Origin: an uncultured Maribacter sp.
Lineage (GTDB): Bacteria > Bacteroidota > Bacteroidia > Flavobacteriales > Flavobacteriaceae
Direction: 5' to 3'
DNA: 49,949 bases
Assembly (NCBI GenBank): GCA_937125035.1
Contig: CAKZLG010000277.1
Span: forward strand, 1 to 49,949
Numbering within the stretch: the first letter of the stretch is position 1; each line of letters opens with the position of its first letter. Positions 16,252 to 24,582 of this stretch are shown here, in pieces. Both the position numbers and the translations under genes were made by a program. The notes under the pieces were generated by a model that did no database searches, was not told the DNA's origin, and was given only the letters and a program-made list of their open reading frames with translations.

Positions 16252-16824
16252 ATGGAAAAACGACGATGCGGGTGGTGCCTGTCCAGCCCTCTCTACATGG
16301 AATATCACGACAATGAATGGGGTGTGCCCGTAAAGGATGATCACACCTTATTTGAATTCTTGATCTTGGAAAGCTTTCAGGCGGGTCTCAGTTGGATCAC
16401 CGTTCTAAGAAAAAGGGGCAATTTCAGAAAAGCGTTTGATGATTTTGACCCTGCTAAAATAGCGGAATATCAAGATGATAAGATCCAAGCGCTCCTCCAA
16501 GATTCAGGCATCATCAAGAACAGGCTCAAAATCAAGGCCGCCGTAACCAACGCCAGGGCCTTTTTGTCCATACAGCAAACCTTTGGCTCTTTCAGTGCGT
16601 ATGTATGGTCCTTCGTAGGCCATGAGCCCATTCAGCACCATTATGTAAACTATAAGGACGCCCCTGCCCATACGACGGTTTCGGGCATTCTGTGCAAGGA
16701 CCTAAAAAAAAGAGGCTTCAAATTTATGGGTCCCACGGTGGTATATGCCTTCATGCAGGCCGTTGGCATGGTCAATGACCATGAGACGGGTTGCTATAGG
16801 CATACTGAATTACAAAATGCCTAA
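16252..16824 (+). CDS. tag: DNA-3-methyladenine glycosylase I
   Basis: Tag removes 3-methyladenine from alkylated DNA in base excision repair. The 190-residue protein has the conserved start RCGWCLSSPLYMEYHDNEWGVP, with zinc ligand candidates C6 and H19. The C-terminal pair is in NDHETGCYRH. The helix-hairpin-helix core includes FEFLILESFQAGLSWITVLRKR, where the conserved glutamate contacts the lesion base. It lies 35 bases after sbtA but is functionally unrelated. Identification is firm. Confidence 0.95.
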   Translation: MEKRRCGWCLSSPLYMEYHDNEWGVPVKDDHTLFEFLILESFQAGLSWITVLRKRGNFRKAFDDFDPAKIAEYQDDKIQALLQDSGIIKNRLKIKAAVTNARAFLSIQQTFGSFSAYVWSFVGHEPIQHHYVNYKDAPAHTTVSGILCKDLKKRGFKFMGPTVVYAFMQAVGMVNDHETGCYRHTELQNA

Positions 16825-16834
16825 TTTTGCACCT

Positions 16835-17419
16835 ATGAAGAACTTGGGCTTTATACTGGTGCTGTTTCTATTGATCGCCCCCTTGGGCATGGCCCAAAAT
16901 AAATATGAACGGGAATTCCGTATACGTAAATCACAGTTTCCCGCTAAGGCATACGATCTGATCCAGGACAAAATCAGCGATGCCAAACGGCTGCGATACT
17001 ATAAGGAAATAGATAGTACCAAGATAAGTTTTGAGGCCAAATTCAAAAAGGACCGGCTTTGGTACAGTGTAGAATTTGATGAGCAGGGCGCCTTGGAGGA
17101 TATTGAGATCTTGATCAAGCCTGTGGACATCCCTGCAGACGTCCTTGCTGAAATACAACGCTATCTAGACCGGGAATATACCAAATATAAAATAAAACGG
17201 TTGCAGCAGCAATACCGTGCCACACCCCAGGTACCTGTTGACAAAACGATCAAAGATGCTTTTCAAAACCTTATGTTGCCCTCTCTTAATTATGAGCTCA
17301 TCGTGGCTGGTAAACAAGATCGCTCCTATTTGCAATTTGAAATTCTCTTTGATGCCCAGGGCAATTTTTTGAACAAACGGCAATCCCTGCCTCCCAATTA
17401 TGACCATGTCCTTTACTAG
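16835..17419 (+). CDS. Secreted protein of unknown function, 194 residues
   Basis: The protein has a signal peptide (MKNLGFILVLFLLIAPLGMAQ) and a charged, periplasmic-type body. It has two beta-alpha-like repeats: KISFEAKFKKDRLWYSVEFDEQG in one half and YLQFEILFDAQGNFLNK in the other. The layout resembles PepSY-like or BLF-like repeats, but I do not recognise a named family. The ATG at 16835 is chosen for the signal peptide; the frame is open further upstream into tag. It overlaps the next gene by 14 to 20 bases, so the pair is probably co-translated. Confidence 0.65.
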   Translation: MKNLGFILVLFLLIAPLGMAQNKYEREFRIRKSQFPAKAYDLIQDKISDAKRLRYYKEIDSTKISFEAKFKKDRLWYSVEFDEQGALEDIEILIKPVDIPADVLAEIQRYLDREYTKYKIKRLQQQYRATPQVPVDKTIKDAFQNLMLPSLNYELIVAGKQDRSYLQFEILFDAQGNFLNKRQSLPPNYDHVLY

Positions 17420-18095
17420 GCTGTCCCAGCTTTTTTCATGGCCCTTGTTCCTCATGGGCCATTTGACCCTTGCTCAAGAAAACCTTACCGGGTACTGGCA
17501 GCCCCAAGTGGCCTTTAATTATGATGTGGCCACCAATTATTCGCACAACTTTTCTTTGGCGAAACGTACTTATATTTTTTTGGAAGAGACATCCACCTTT
17601 GAGGTTAGGCAGTTGGATCTTGCCCATTTTTCGAACCTTAAGATCGCGGGCAACCAAAGTGTGGGCCTCGGGATACAATACCGCTTCCGCAACCTTTTTG
17701 AAAAAGATGCCCTTAATGAACTTAGGATCACCCAACAATACAATATGACCCACACGTCTGGCAAGCTGCGCTTTGGCCACCGTCTAAGATCAGAGCAGCG
17801 CATTACGGCACCGATCACGTTACATCGTTTCCGGTACCGTTTTGCCTTGGATATGCCCTTGCAGGGCGAGGAGTTGAACGTGGGCGAGACTTATTTAGTG
17901 GCCACCACAGAGAGCCTCTTGAGTGCCGCTAGGGGCAACACCCCGGAATATGACCAACGTGTCACCCTCTTTTACGGATGGCTCTTGGACAAAGGGGCAA
18001 AACTACAACTGGGCACAGAGTTCCGATCAGAGAACTATACGCAAGACACGGGCTATGTGTTTTTTTTACTGACCAATCTGGTCTTTTCCCTTTAA
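17400..18095 (+). CDS. DUF2490 outer-membrane beta-barrel-like protein
   Basis: This 231-residue protein has a signal peptide ending near LTLAQ. Alternating beta-strand segments follow and end in a terminal aromatic/leucine strand (VFFLLTNLVFSL). The pattern TGYWQPQVAFNYDVATNYSHNF, then RFRYRFALDMPL and GTEFRSENY, fits the DUF2490 family, whose members look like small outer-membrane barrels. Function is unknown. It starts inside the end of the previous gene (ATG at 17400, or 17406). Its last 30 bases overlap the convergent aat gene. Confidence 0.8.
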   Translation: MTMSFTRLSQLFSWPLFLMGHLTLAQENLTGYWQPQVAFNYDVATNYSHNFSLAKRTYIFLEETSTFEVRQLDLAHFSNLKIAGNQSVGLGIQYRFRNLFEKDALNELRITQQYNMTHTSGKLRFGHRLRSEQRITAPITLHRFRYRFALDMPLQGEELNVGETYLVATTESLLSAARGNTPEYDQRVTLFYGWLLDKGAKLQLGTEFRSENYTQDTGYVFFLLTNLVFSL

Positions 18096-18746
18096 CAGTT
18101 CCATGAACCGTTTTCTCGGTACTTCCACCGCCCCAAGACTTGCCAAATGTTGGGTGTGCAATTGACAATCCACGCACACATAATCCTTGGACCTCAAATC
18201 CTCGGCCAAGGAAATAAAGGCAAATTTAGAGGCATTGGACCTAAGGCTGAACATACTCTCCCCGCAAAAAACATGGCCCAGGTCCACACCATAGAGCCCC
18301 CCAACCAATACATTGTTCTCAAAGACCTCGTAACTTTTTGCGTAACCTTGTTGGTGAAGGCGCTCATAGGCCATCTGCATCTCATGGGTGATCCAAGTAC
18401 CTTCTTGGCCCTTGCGCTCTATATGGGCGCATTGGGCAATGACCTCACTAAAGGAGGTGTTCTTTCTAAGTTCAAACTGTTCTGATGCAATGACCTTCCG
18501 CATGCTCTTGGAGACCTTTACTTCTTTGGGGAAAAGGACCATGCGAGGGTCTGGGCTCCACCATAGGATCAATGAGTTTTCATTGAACCAAGGGAAAATA
18601 CCGTTCTTGTAGGCCAATAGCAAGCGCTCACTACTAAGGTCCCCGCCTACGGCCAAAAGGCCGTCTGGGTTGGCGCTTTCCACTGGGGGAAACACCAAGC
18701 GGTCCGTTAGAAAATGAATGCTGCTCTGATTGTTCTTCCTTTTCAA
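18066..18746 (-). CDS. aat: Leucyl/phenylalanyl-tRNA--protein transferase
   Basis: Aat adds Leu or Phe from tRNA to the N-terminus of proteins with Arg or Lys at the end, marking them for ClpAP degradation (N-end rule). The 226-residue protein has the family landmarks: FPPVESANPDGLLAVGGDLS, LLLAYKNGIFPWFNE and LWWSPDPRMVLFP near the start, then GTWITHEMQMAYERLH, VGGLYGVDLGHVFCGESMFS, and VDCQLHTQHLASLGA. Its 3' end overlaps the DUF2490 gene by 30 bases, an unusually long convergent overlap. Identification is firm. Confidence 0.96.
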   Translation of the reverse strand: MKRKNNQSSIHFLTDRLVFPPVESANPDGLLAVGGDLSSERLLLAYKNGIFPWFNENSLILWWSPDPRMVLFPKEVKVSKSMRKVIASEQFELRKNTSFSEVIAQCAHIERKGQEGTWITHEMQMAYERLHQQGYAKSYEVFENNVLVGGLYGVDLGHVFCGESMFSLRSNASKFAFISLAEDLRSKDYVCVDCQLHTQHLASLGAVEVPRKRFMELLKGKDQIGQ

Positions 18747-18815
18747 ATTAATTTTTAAATTAAAATAAGAAAAACGCTACACCCTTAAAAATTTGTTGAA
18801 GATTTGGATATAAAA

Positions 18816-18840
18816 AACCCCCATTCCTAAAATGGGGGTT
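18816..18840 (-). terminator. Intrinsic terminator of the DUF3127 gene
   Basis: AACCCCCATT (18816-18825) pairs perfectly with AATGGGGGTT (18831-18840), loop of 5 bases. Six A residues flank the left side, which is a U-run for leftward transcripts. It lies 33 bases after the DUF3127 stop. Confidence 0.8.
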
Positions 18841-18872
18841 CACATCATGTCATCGCGGCAATGCCAGTACTG

Positions 18873-19247
18873 TTAAAAGGGTAGGTCGTCATGATCTTCC
18901 TCGTTAAGGTCGTCTGCCGGCTCAAAGGCCTCCATAGGCGGCACGGGGGGCATTCCCTCGGGTTGGGAAGCCTGCAGATTTTCTATGCGCCAACCCTGTA
19001 TGGAGTTGAAGTATTTCACCTCACCCTGGGGGTTGGTCCACTCCCGTCCCCTAAGGTTTATACTTATCTTTACATCCTGTCCTACGTTGTGATTGTTCAA
19101 CAAATCACATTTATCCTGCACAAACTCCACCATTAAGTGCTGTGGATACTGCTCATCTGTGGTGATCACCACTTCCCGTTTTCTAAAACCATTGTTGCCG
19201 AACGTTTTGGTTTCCCCAAGCATTTTGATTTTTCCTTCAATTTCCAT
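18873..19247 (-). CDS. DUF3127 protein with an SSB-like acidic tail
   Basis: This 124-residue protein has an OB-like beta-rich part of about 95 residues (MEIEGKIKMLGETKTFGNNG, then REVVITTDEQYPQHLMVEF and KISINLRGREWTNPQG). A Pro/Glu-rich linker leads to the C-terminus EEDHDDLPF. That tail closely matches the tip of single-stranded DNA-binding protein (DDDLPF in the ssb of this window), which recruits repair proteins. So it may be a DNA-metabolism protein of the DUF3127 family. The ATG at 19247 is preferred; the frame is open to 19286 but the domain starts here. A -7 box lies at 19284-19291. Confidence 0.8.
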   Translation of the reverse strand: MEIEGKIKMLGETKTFGNNGFRKREVVITTDEQYPQHLMVEFVQDKCDLLNNHNVGQDVKISINLRGREWTNPQGEVKYFNSIQGWRIENLQASQPEGMPPVPPMEAFEPADDLNEEDHDDLPF

Positions 19248-19283
19248 GTTATATCTGATTTGTTCCCTAAAACTCTTAGTTTT

Positions 19284-19291
19284 CAAAAGTA
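19284..19291 (-). promoter_or_regulatory. -7 box for the DUF3127 gene
   Basis: On the minus strand TACTTTTG matches TAnnTTTG and lies 37 bases upstream of the ATG at 19247. It supports that start over the one at 19286, which would be at the promoter itself. No clear -33 element was found. Confidence 0.5.
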
Positions 19292-19384
19292 CACAAAATG
19301 ATGGGTTCTAAAAACTTTGAATTACGGCTTCGCACAACAATTAAGTACATTTTGGGTTATCTTTAGTAGTGATAAACAAGTTGA

Positions 19385-20599
19385 ATGCAGTTCAATCCAA
19401 AAAACAAGATCACCAATATTTTCTTATTGGTAAGCTCTTTTATCTTGGTAAGCCTGATCCTCTGGAACACCAATAGCTTTTTTAAGACCTTTAAGGAAGA
19501 AGAGCGTCTAAAAATGGAGATTTGGGCCACGGCCCAATCAGAGTTCCTACAGTCTGCGGAAGACGTGGACTTGGGCAGTTTGCACCTCAAGGTATTCCAG
19601 AACAATACCTCCACTCCCATGATCTTGATCAATAAGGATGGCTCTATACGGGTTAACAATATCCCCAAGGAACTGGCGTCAGATTCGCTCTACATACAAA
19701 AGAAGCTTCAGCTCTTTGAACGGGAGAACACGCCCATTTCAGTAGATCAACAGGGAGAGCATTTGGCCACCCTGTACTACGGTAATTCTGAAGTGCTGAA
19801 CAAATTGAAGTACTATCCCATTGCGCTGCTGTTGATCATCTTTTTGTTCGGGGCGGTCATTTATTTTCTGTTTAAGACGAACAAGGCCTCTGAGCAGAAC
19901 AAATTGTGGGCCGGCATGGCCAAAGAAACCGCCCACCAGATCGGTACGCCACTATCTTCTTTGTTGGGTTGGAACGAGCTCTTGAAGCAGGAGGACATCA
20001 ACCCTGATATCACTGTGGAAATTGAAAAGGATATTGCGCGTTTGCAGACCATTACCGAAAGGTTTTCAAAAATTGGATCTCTCCCCAAACTGGATGCCCA
20101 TGATATTGTGAAAGAGACCCGAGACGCCTTTGCCTACCTCAAAAAAAGGAGTTCCAAACTGATCCATTTCTCTTTTACCAGCAAAGATCAGCACATTCCG
20201 GTGCTATTGAACCCATCCCTTTACAATTGGACGATAGAGAATCTCGTCAAAAATGGCATAGATGCCATGAAGGGAAAGGGCAGCATTGCCATTGAGATCG
20301 TGCCCGATGGGAAATACGTCAATATTCTTATTGCGGATACGGGCCACGGCATTCCCAAAAGTAATTACAGTACGATTTTCAATCCTGGGGTCACTTCCAA
20401 AAAAAGGGGTTGGGGGCTTGGACTTTCATTGGTAAAACGTATCATAGAGGAATACCATCAAGGAAAGATAAAAGTACTTTCCTCTGGCAAGGAGGGTACC
20501 ATTATGCAAATATCCTTAAAAGTAGCTCCGCTGGCGGGAGTTCTTGAGGACACTAAGAACCGCTCATTGTTCAAGGCTGACAAAAGCCCCCCTTTATAA
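19385..20599 (+). CDS. Membrane sensor histidine kinase
   Basis: This 404-residue protein has transmembrane helices at about 9-29 and 145-163. They enclose a periplasmic sensor region of about 115 residues (LINKDGSIRVNNIPKEL). The H-box ETAHQIGTPLSSLLGW puts the phospho-accepting histidine at residue 184. The catalytic domain has the N-box NLVKNGIDAMKGKG, the G1 box ADTGHGIP and the G2 box GWGLGLSLVKRI. There is no receiver domain and no response regulator nearby, so it is an orphan kinase. The proline after the H-box (IGTP) and the type of the core match a Bacteroidota-rich kinase group. Confidence 0.9.
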   Translation: MQFNPKNKITNIFLLVSSFILVSLILWNTNSFFKTFKEEERLKMEIWATAQSEFLQSAEDVDLGSLHLKVFQNNTSTPMILINKDGSIRVNNIPKELASDSLYIQKKLQLFERENTPISVDQQGEHLATLYYGNSEVLNKLKYYPIALLLIIFLFGAVIYFLFKTNKASEQNKLWAGMAKETAHQIGTPLSSLLGWNELLKQEDINPDITVEIEKDIARLQTITERFSKIGSLPKLDAHDIVKETRDAFAYLKKRSSKLIHFSFTSKDQHIPVLLNPSLYNWTIENLVKNGIDAMKGKGSIAIEIVPDGKYVNILIADTGHGIPKSNYSTIFNPGVTSKKRGWGLGLSLVKRIIEEYHQGKIKVLSSGKEGTIMQISLKVAPLAGVLEDTKNRSLFKADKSPPL

Positions 20600-20656
20600 T
20601 GGATAAGGGCAGACGGCAAAGCATGGGCATGTAGATCAAAGCGTAAATCAAAAGCC

Positions 20657-21013
20657 ATGGCAAAGGAAAAAATGGTGCCGATCAAAGAGGCACAACTCAC
20701 CAACAATTGCCCTGAATGTTATCATCAGGACCTGAAGCTCACGTTTTACCAAAAACATACCTATGGGGTCTTTTTCCATAGGACCACGAAAGAGGTCATT
20801 CACCAGATCGTGTGTAAAAAATGCAATTCCATGATCTATCCCGTAAAATGGACCGATGATATTGAGCGCCTGTTCACCTATTATGAAAAAACGGTGGTTC
20901 CGGAAAAGAAGTCCAGAAAACCCACCTTACTGTTCTACGCCCTGTTCTTGGTCTTGATCGTCATTGTGGCTGTTGGGGTGTACTTTTCTTTAGGGGGCAC
21001 CATTACATATTAG
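20657..21013 (+). CDS. Zinc-ribbon membrane protein
   Basis: This 118-residue protein has two Cys pairs, NCPECYHQD near residue 17 and VCKKCNSMIY near residue 52, which would form a zinc ribbon in the cytoplasm. A C-terminal transmembrane helix (LLFYALFLVLIVIVAVGVYF, about 91-110) anchors it. It lies 57 bases after the histidine kinase gene and is in the same direction, so the two may form a unit. The function is unknown. It overlaps the convergent HIT gene by 11 bases. Confidence 0.75.
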   Translation: MAKEKMVPIKEAQLTNNCPECYHQDLKLTFYQKHTYGVFFHRTTKEVIHQIVCKKCNSMIYPVKWTDDIERLFTYYEKTVVPEKKSRKPTLLFYALFLVLIVIVAVGVYFSLGGTITY

Positions 21014-21392
21014 CCCTTATCTTGGCAGCCATTTCCTTGAACTCTTGCTCGGAGCACTGCACTTTGTGTTGAAACGTGGCATTGGCCATACTGTTCAAAG
21101 GAATGAGGTGCACGTGCACGTGGGGCACTTCCAAACCTATGACCGTGAGGCCCACACGTTTGCATTCCACACTTTTTTCAATGGCGCGGCCCACTTTTCT
21201 AGAAAAGGCCATAAGCCCCAAATAGGTGTCCTCATCCAGGTCCATGAGCTTGTCCACCTCCTTTTTGGGAATGCACAGGGTATGTCCGGGCGCATTGGGA
21301 TTAATGTCCAAAAACGCATAGAAGTATTCCTCTTCCGCTATTTTATAGGAAGGGATTTCCCCATTGATGATCTTGGTGAATATACTGGCCAT
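21003..21392 (-). CDS. HIT-family nucleotide-binding protein
   Basis: This 129-residue protein has the histidine triad motif HVHVHLIP near residue 93, the start ASIFTKIINGEIPSYKI, and the motif NPNAPGHTLCIPK. It is the size and type of Hint/PKCI-like nucleoside phosphoramidases or diadenosine polyphosphate hydrolases. The usual in vivo substrate is unknown. It follows greA on the same strand after a 64-base gap that contains a terminator, so it probably relies partly on readthrough or its own promoter. Confidence 0.92.
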   Translation of the reverse strand: MASIFTKIINGEIPSYKIAEEEYFYAFLDINPNAPGHTLCIPKKEVDKLMDLDEDTYLGLMAFSRKVGRAIEKSVECKRVGLTVIGLEVPHVHVHLIPLNSMANATFQHKVQCSEQEFKEMAAKIRANM

Positions 21393-21403
21393 GGAAATTG
21401 GTT

Positions 21404-21435
21404 TAAAAAAAATCCCGCACCTTTGGGTGCAGGAT
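21404..21435 (-). terminator. Intrinsic terminator after greA
   Basis: AATCCcGCACC (21411-21421) pairs with GGTGCaGGATT (21425-21435), with one C/A mismatch and a TTTG loop. The A-run on the left (21404-21412) is a U-run in the greA direction. It lies between greA and the HIT gene. Confidence 0.75.
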
Positions 21436-21456
21436 TAAAGATAAAGAATATCATTG

Positions 21457-21933
21457 TTATTGCCGTGTAATCTCCAAGATATCAAACTTAAGAACCCCGT
21501 TGGGCACTTGAATCTCCGCCACATCACCCACACTTTTGCCCAAGAGGCCTTTTCCAATGGGCGAACTAACGGAAATCTTGCCGGCCTTAAGATCTGCCTC
21601 ACTCTCCGCCACCAACTTATACTTCATTTCCATACCGTTGTTCTGGTTCTTCAATTTCACGGTAGAGAGCACCAGCACTTTGGTCGTATCCAACTGGGAC
21701 TCATCTATTAAACGGGCGTTGGCCAGGGTGGCCTCCATTTTGGAGATTTTCATCTCCAACAACCCTTGTGCTTCCTTGGCCGCATCATACTCGGCATTTT
21801 CGGAAAGATCGCCCTTGTCCCTAGCTTCGGCAATGGCTTGTGAGGCTTTGGGCCTTTCCACGTCCCTGAGGTAATTGAGCTCATCCTTCAATTTTTTCAG
21901 CCCCTCTGCGGTATAATAAGATACGTTACTCAT
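21457..21933 (-). CDS. greA: Transcription elongation factor GreA
   Basis: GreA rescues backtracked RNA polymerase by stimulating transcript cleavage. The 158-residue protein has the N-terminal coiled coil (LKKLKDELNYLRDVERPKAS, then EARDKGDLSENAEYDAAKEAQ). The conserved DLSENAEYDAAKE tip carries the acidic pair that enters the secondary channel. The C-terminal FKBP-like domain has ISVSSPIGKGLLGKSVGD. It has a promoter at 22009-22016 and a 5' leader of about 70 bases with a hairpin. Confidence 0.96.
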   Translation of the reverse strand: MSNVSYYTAEGLKKLKDELNYLRDVERPKASQAIAEARDKGDLSENAEYDAAKEAQGLLEMKISKMEATLANARLIDESQLDTTKVLVLSTVKLKNQNNGMEMKYKLVAESEADLKAGKISVSSPIGKGLLGKSVGDVAEIQVPNGVLKFDILEITRQ

Positions 21934-22008
21934 AATGATCTCGTTTACTAAATAAGAAAATCCTCTATAACAGCCCGTATCACAGGGTTTTTTAGAGAGG
22001 ATTTAACG

Positions 22009-22016
22009 CAAATATA
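22009..22016 (-). promoter_or_regulatory. -7 box for greA
   Basis: On the minus strand TATATTTG matches the -7 consensus exactly. It is 76 bases upstream of the greA ATG. Between them lies an imperfect hairpin (TCCTCT 21961-21966 with AGAGGA 21996-22001) in the leader, of unknown role. Confidence 0.6.
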
Positions 22017-22066
22017 CATAATTTTTGTGCAATTTTGTTGAAGATTTCTTAAAACAAAACGTATTG

Positions 22067-22504
22067 ATGAAGCACCTTCCCAAGCTATTCCTATTGCTGT
22101 TTTTATGCGCTTGCGAAACGGATAGAACCAATAGAAATCCGTATCTACAGGAGATTGGGTTCCGGTTTGACATCAACCTTAATCTACCCTTGTACAGCCC
22201 TTTGACCAATACGGGAAGTGCGGTCCCTATAGATAATCCCGGCGTGGGCACCCGAGGTGTTTTTGTGATCAATACGGGATTCAACCAATTCCGGGCCTTT
22301 GAGGCCAGTTGTCCCAACCACGAGCCCAATTCCTGTTCTACCATGGAGCTGAGCGGGCAAGTGGTCACCTGCTCCTGTGAGGACTACCAGTACAGCCTTT
22401 TTACGGGCCAAATGCTCAACCGCCCCAATGATGGCAACCGGTATTTTGATATGTTGGAATACAGGGCCAATTACAGCGGCAATATAGTGGTCATCTCCAA
22501 TTAG
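22067..22504 (+). CDS. Rieske-like lipoprotein with incomplete cluster ligands
   Basis: This 145-residue protein has a lipoprotein signal (MKHLPKLFLLLFLCAC, lipobox LCAC). The fold matches small Rieske [2Fe-2S] proteins: a Cys-His type box (ASCPNHEP) and a second box (VTCSCEDYQYSLFTGQML) about 25 residues on. True Rieske boxes are CxH and CxxH. Here the first is CPNH and the second CEDY, which has no histidine, so the usual 2-Cys 2-His ligand set is not kept. It is probably a Rieske-fold lipoprotein without a normal cluster (inference). The ATG at 22067 is chosen for the lipoprotein signal. Confidence 0.7.
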   Translation: MKHLPKLFLLLFLCACETDRTNRNPYLQEIGFRFDINLNLPLYSPLTNTGSAVPIDNPGVGTRGVFVINTGFNQFRAFEASCPNHEPNSCSTMELSGQVVTCSCEDYQYSLFTGQMLNRPNDGNRYFDMLEYRANYSGNIVVISN

Positions 22505-22505
22505 A

Positions 22506-23480
22506 TCAAAGCACCCCTAAAATGCTATCCATGACCCAACTGGTGTGCAGGGCTGATTTTCCAATGGATGGATGCTGTATCCCTCCGTTAAGGTGACGGG
22601 CCATATGGGCCACATGGTATTGTTGTACGTGCTTTGGGTGTGCTATGACCAATCGTTCCGTTCCTTTTTCCGTGATCAGTTCCAAAGGAGCCTCGTCCAA
22701 GACCGAAAAACGGATCTCCCCTTTGGAGCCCAAAATAGTGACCTCATCTTTGGGAATCCCTGCCCCAAAAATCCAACTCCCCGATCCCGTTGTACCATTC
22801 TCATGTACCCAACTGCCCGTTATGGCGTCATGGGCGGTATACAGGCCCATTTGGTTCGTGGCATGGCCAGAAGCCTTGCCTATGGGCCCCAATAGAAAAG
22901 TAAACAGGTCCAATCCATGACTGGCCAAATCATCAAAATACCCCCCGGGCGCCACCTTGGCATCCGTACGCCAGTTGTAGGCACCACTTTGGTCCGTGGG
23001 GCTGATACTTCTGCTCTTTTGCCATTGAACATGGCGTACCTCTCCTATATGATCAGCTTGTAACCACTCCCTTATTTTTAAGAACCGGGGCAGGGACCTA
23101 CGGTAATAGGCCACAAAAAGAGGGAGTTGCCGCTCCTCAAAGGCGGTGTGGATGGCCAAACTATCCGCGTAATTGGGGGCCATGGGCTTCTCCATACAAC
23201 AGGGCTTTCCCGCTTGGGCCACCATAAGCGCATATTTTTTATGGGTATCCGGTGGGGTAGCAATGTAAACCGCATCTATTTCAGGGGCCTCAATGATTTC
23301 AGAGGCGCTGTTGGTATAAAAGGGAACCCCGTGCCTAGTTGCATAATCCTTTGCCTTTTCAAGGCTTCTCCGCATAACACCATGCAGCTCAAAACCAGCG
23401 GTCATGCTATAGGGCGGGCCACTCTTTACCTCTGTGACGGCCCCACAGCCAATAATGCCCCACCGTATGGGCCTGGTCAT
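22506..23480 (-). CDS. Gfo/Idh/MocA-family oxidoreductase
   Basis: This NAD(P)-dependent dehydrogenase-like protein has a Rossmann fold at the start (RWGIIGCGAVTEVKSG), the motif AVYIATPPDTHKKYAL, and EKPMAPNYADS, in which the lysine of EKP is the usual catalytic residue. The C-terminal alpha/beta domain has GGYFDDLASHGLDLFTFLLG with a His at the expected place. Substrates of this family are mostly sugars or cyclitols, and the one here is unknown. It is the last gene after the THI5-like gene, with a gap of 75 to 129 bases. The ATG at 23480 gives the usual start; an ATG at 23534 would add a charged 18-residue extension. Confidence 0.88.
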   Translation of the reverse strand: MTRPIRWGIIGCGAVTEVKSGPPYSMTAGFELHGVMRRSLEKAKDYATRHGVPFYTNSASEIIEAPEIDAVYIATPPDTHKKYALMVAQAGKPCCMEKPMAPNYADSLAIHTAFEERQLPLFVAYYRRSLPRFLKIREWLQADHIGEVRHVQWQKSRSISPTDQSGAYNWRTDAKVAPGGYFDDLASHGLDLFTFLLGPIGKASGHATNQMGLYTAHDAITGSWVHENGTTGSGSWIFGAGIPKDEVTILGSKGEIRFSVLDEAPLELITEKGTERLVIAHPKHVQQYHVAHMARHLNGGIQHPSIGKSALHTSWVMDSILGVL

Positions 23481-23609
23481 GGATCCTACTGTTGTTGTTT
23501 TGTCCGTTTTTGGGCTTTCATTTTCCTTTTCCATGTGAGTAGTGTCTTAGGGACTCCTAATGTAGGGATTCCCTTAAAACCCAGATGAGATCCAGTCGCC
23601 CTTTTTAAA

Positions 23610-24515
23610 CTAAAGCAAGTCTCCCACCACAAGATTGGAATAGCCTAAACTACTGGTTTCCAATCCTTGCGCCCTTAACCAGTTTAGATAATCGGCAACA
23701 CCGTTTTGTTCCAACCTTCCCCAGTTCTTATCGTCTCCATAATAGGCATTGGCGAATTCCTGACTTTTCAAAAGATCGATGTCCTTATCCGCCGGGGCAA
23801 TGAAGGCCTGCAAACAATCCACGGCCAAACGGGCATCTGCCTTTACCGCCATAAAGCCACGCTTTGTGGCCCTAAGAAAGGAACGGTAGCCCTCCCGATC
23901 CAACGCAATGCGGGCTCTACTGGCCAAGAGCACAGGGGAATACCCGTAGGGAATACCGTAATCCGCCATTTTAAAAGTTCTAAGCGGTATTCCTTTGGCC
24001 TCTGCATGTACGCCCTCCCAATTCATGAAGATCCAGGTGGCATCATACTTGCCTGAGCACAGGGTCTCCCAAATGCCCAACTTTTCCGGATAGGCCCATT
24101 GTAAACTGCCGGTACCCCCGTCATTTTTCACCATTTGCGCCACAATATGGTCCTCATAACGGGCTTGGTAAGAGGCATAGGACCTATGGTCCAGATCTTT
24201 TGGGCGTTCAATGCCACTGCCTTCCAGTACGGCAATAGCGCTGACATCTTCCCTGAAAATGGCTGCCACGGCAACCGCGTCAAAAGCTTTCTGCTTGGTA
24301 CGGTAGCTCAGCACACTTTCAAAAGGGCAAAGGGCCAGATCCGCTGATCCCAGTTCCACTTTTTTTGCTGGGGTTAGGGCGTAATTGTCCCTATCTGGGG
24401 TAAGGAGCTCTACCTCCAACCCCTCTTCCGCATAAAATCCCATGGTTTTGGCCACATAAAATCCGCTATGGTTGGTGTTGGCCGTCCAATCCAGGGCCAG
24501 TGTCATTTTCTTCAT
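23610..24515 (-). CDS. THI5/NMT1-like substrate-binding protein without a signal peptide
   Basis: This 301-residue protein belongs to the NMT1/THI5 type 2 periplasmic-binding fold. It starts at MTLALDWTANTNHSGFYVA and has RSYASYQARYEDHIVAQMVKN and YGIPYGYSPVLLAS. Relatives are ThiY-type pyrimidine-binding proteins of ABC importers and the THI5 pyrimidine synthases. It has no signal peptide or lipobox, and no ABC permease or ATPase gene is near, so it is probably cytoplasmic. By eye, the positions of the yeast Lys and His active-site residues (LKAMIH) read LCPFES here, so the fungal suicide chemistry is not expected. It follows a TPP-riboswitch-controlled receptor gene by 67 bases, so a thiamine-related role is likely. 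Confidence 0.8.
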   Translation of the reverse strand: MKKMTLALDWTANTNHSGFYVAKTMGFYAEEGLEVELLTPDRDNYALTPAKKVELGSADLALCPFESVLSYRTKQKAFDAVAVAAIFREDVSAIAVLEGSGIERPKDLDHRSYASYQARYEDHIVAQMVKNDGGTGSLQWAYPEKLGIWETLCSGKYDATWIFMNWEGVHAEAKGIPLRTFKMADYGIPYGYSPVLLASRARIALDREGYRSFLRATKRGFMAVKADARLAVDCLQAFIAPADKDIDLLKSQEFANAYYGDDKNWGRLEQNGVADYLNWLRAQGLETSSLGYSNLVVGDLL

Positions 24516-24582
24516 CTACTTCCTTTTAGTTTTTTTAAATCCGATAAACTACTGTAGCTGCGATCGGCGCTACTATGGCCCA

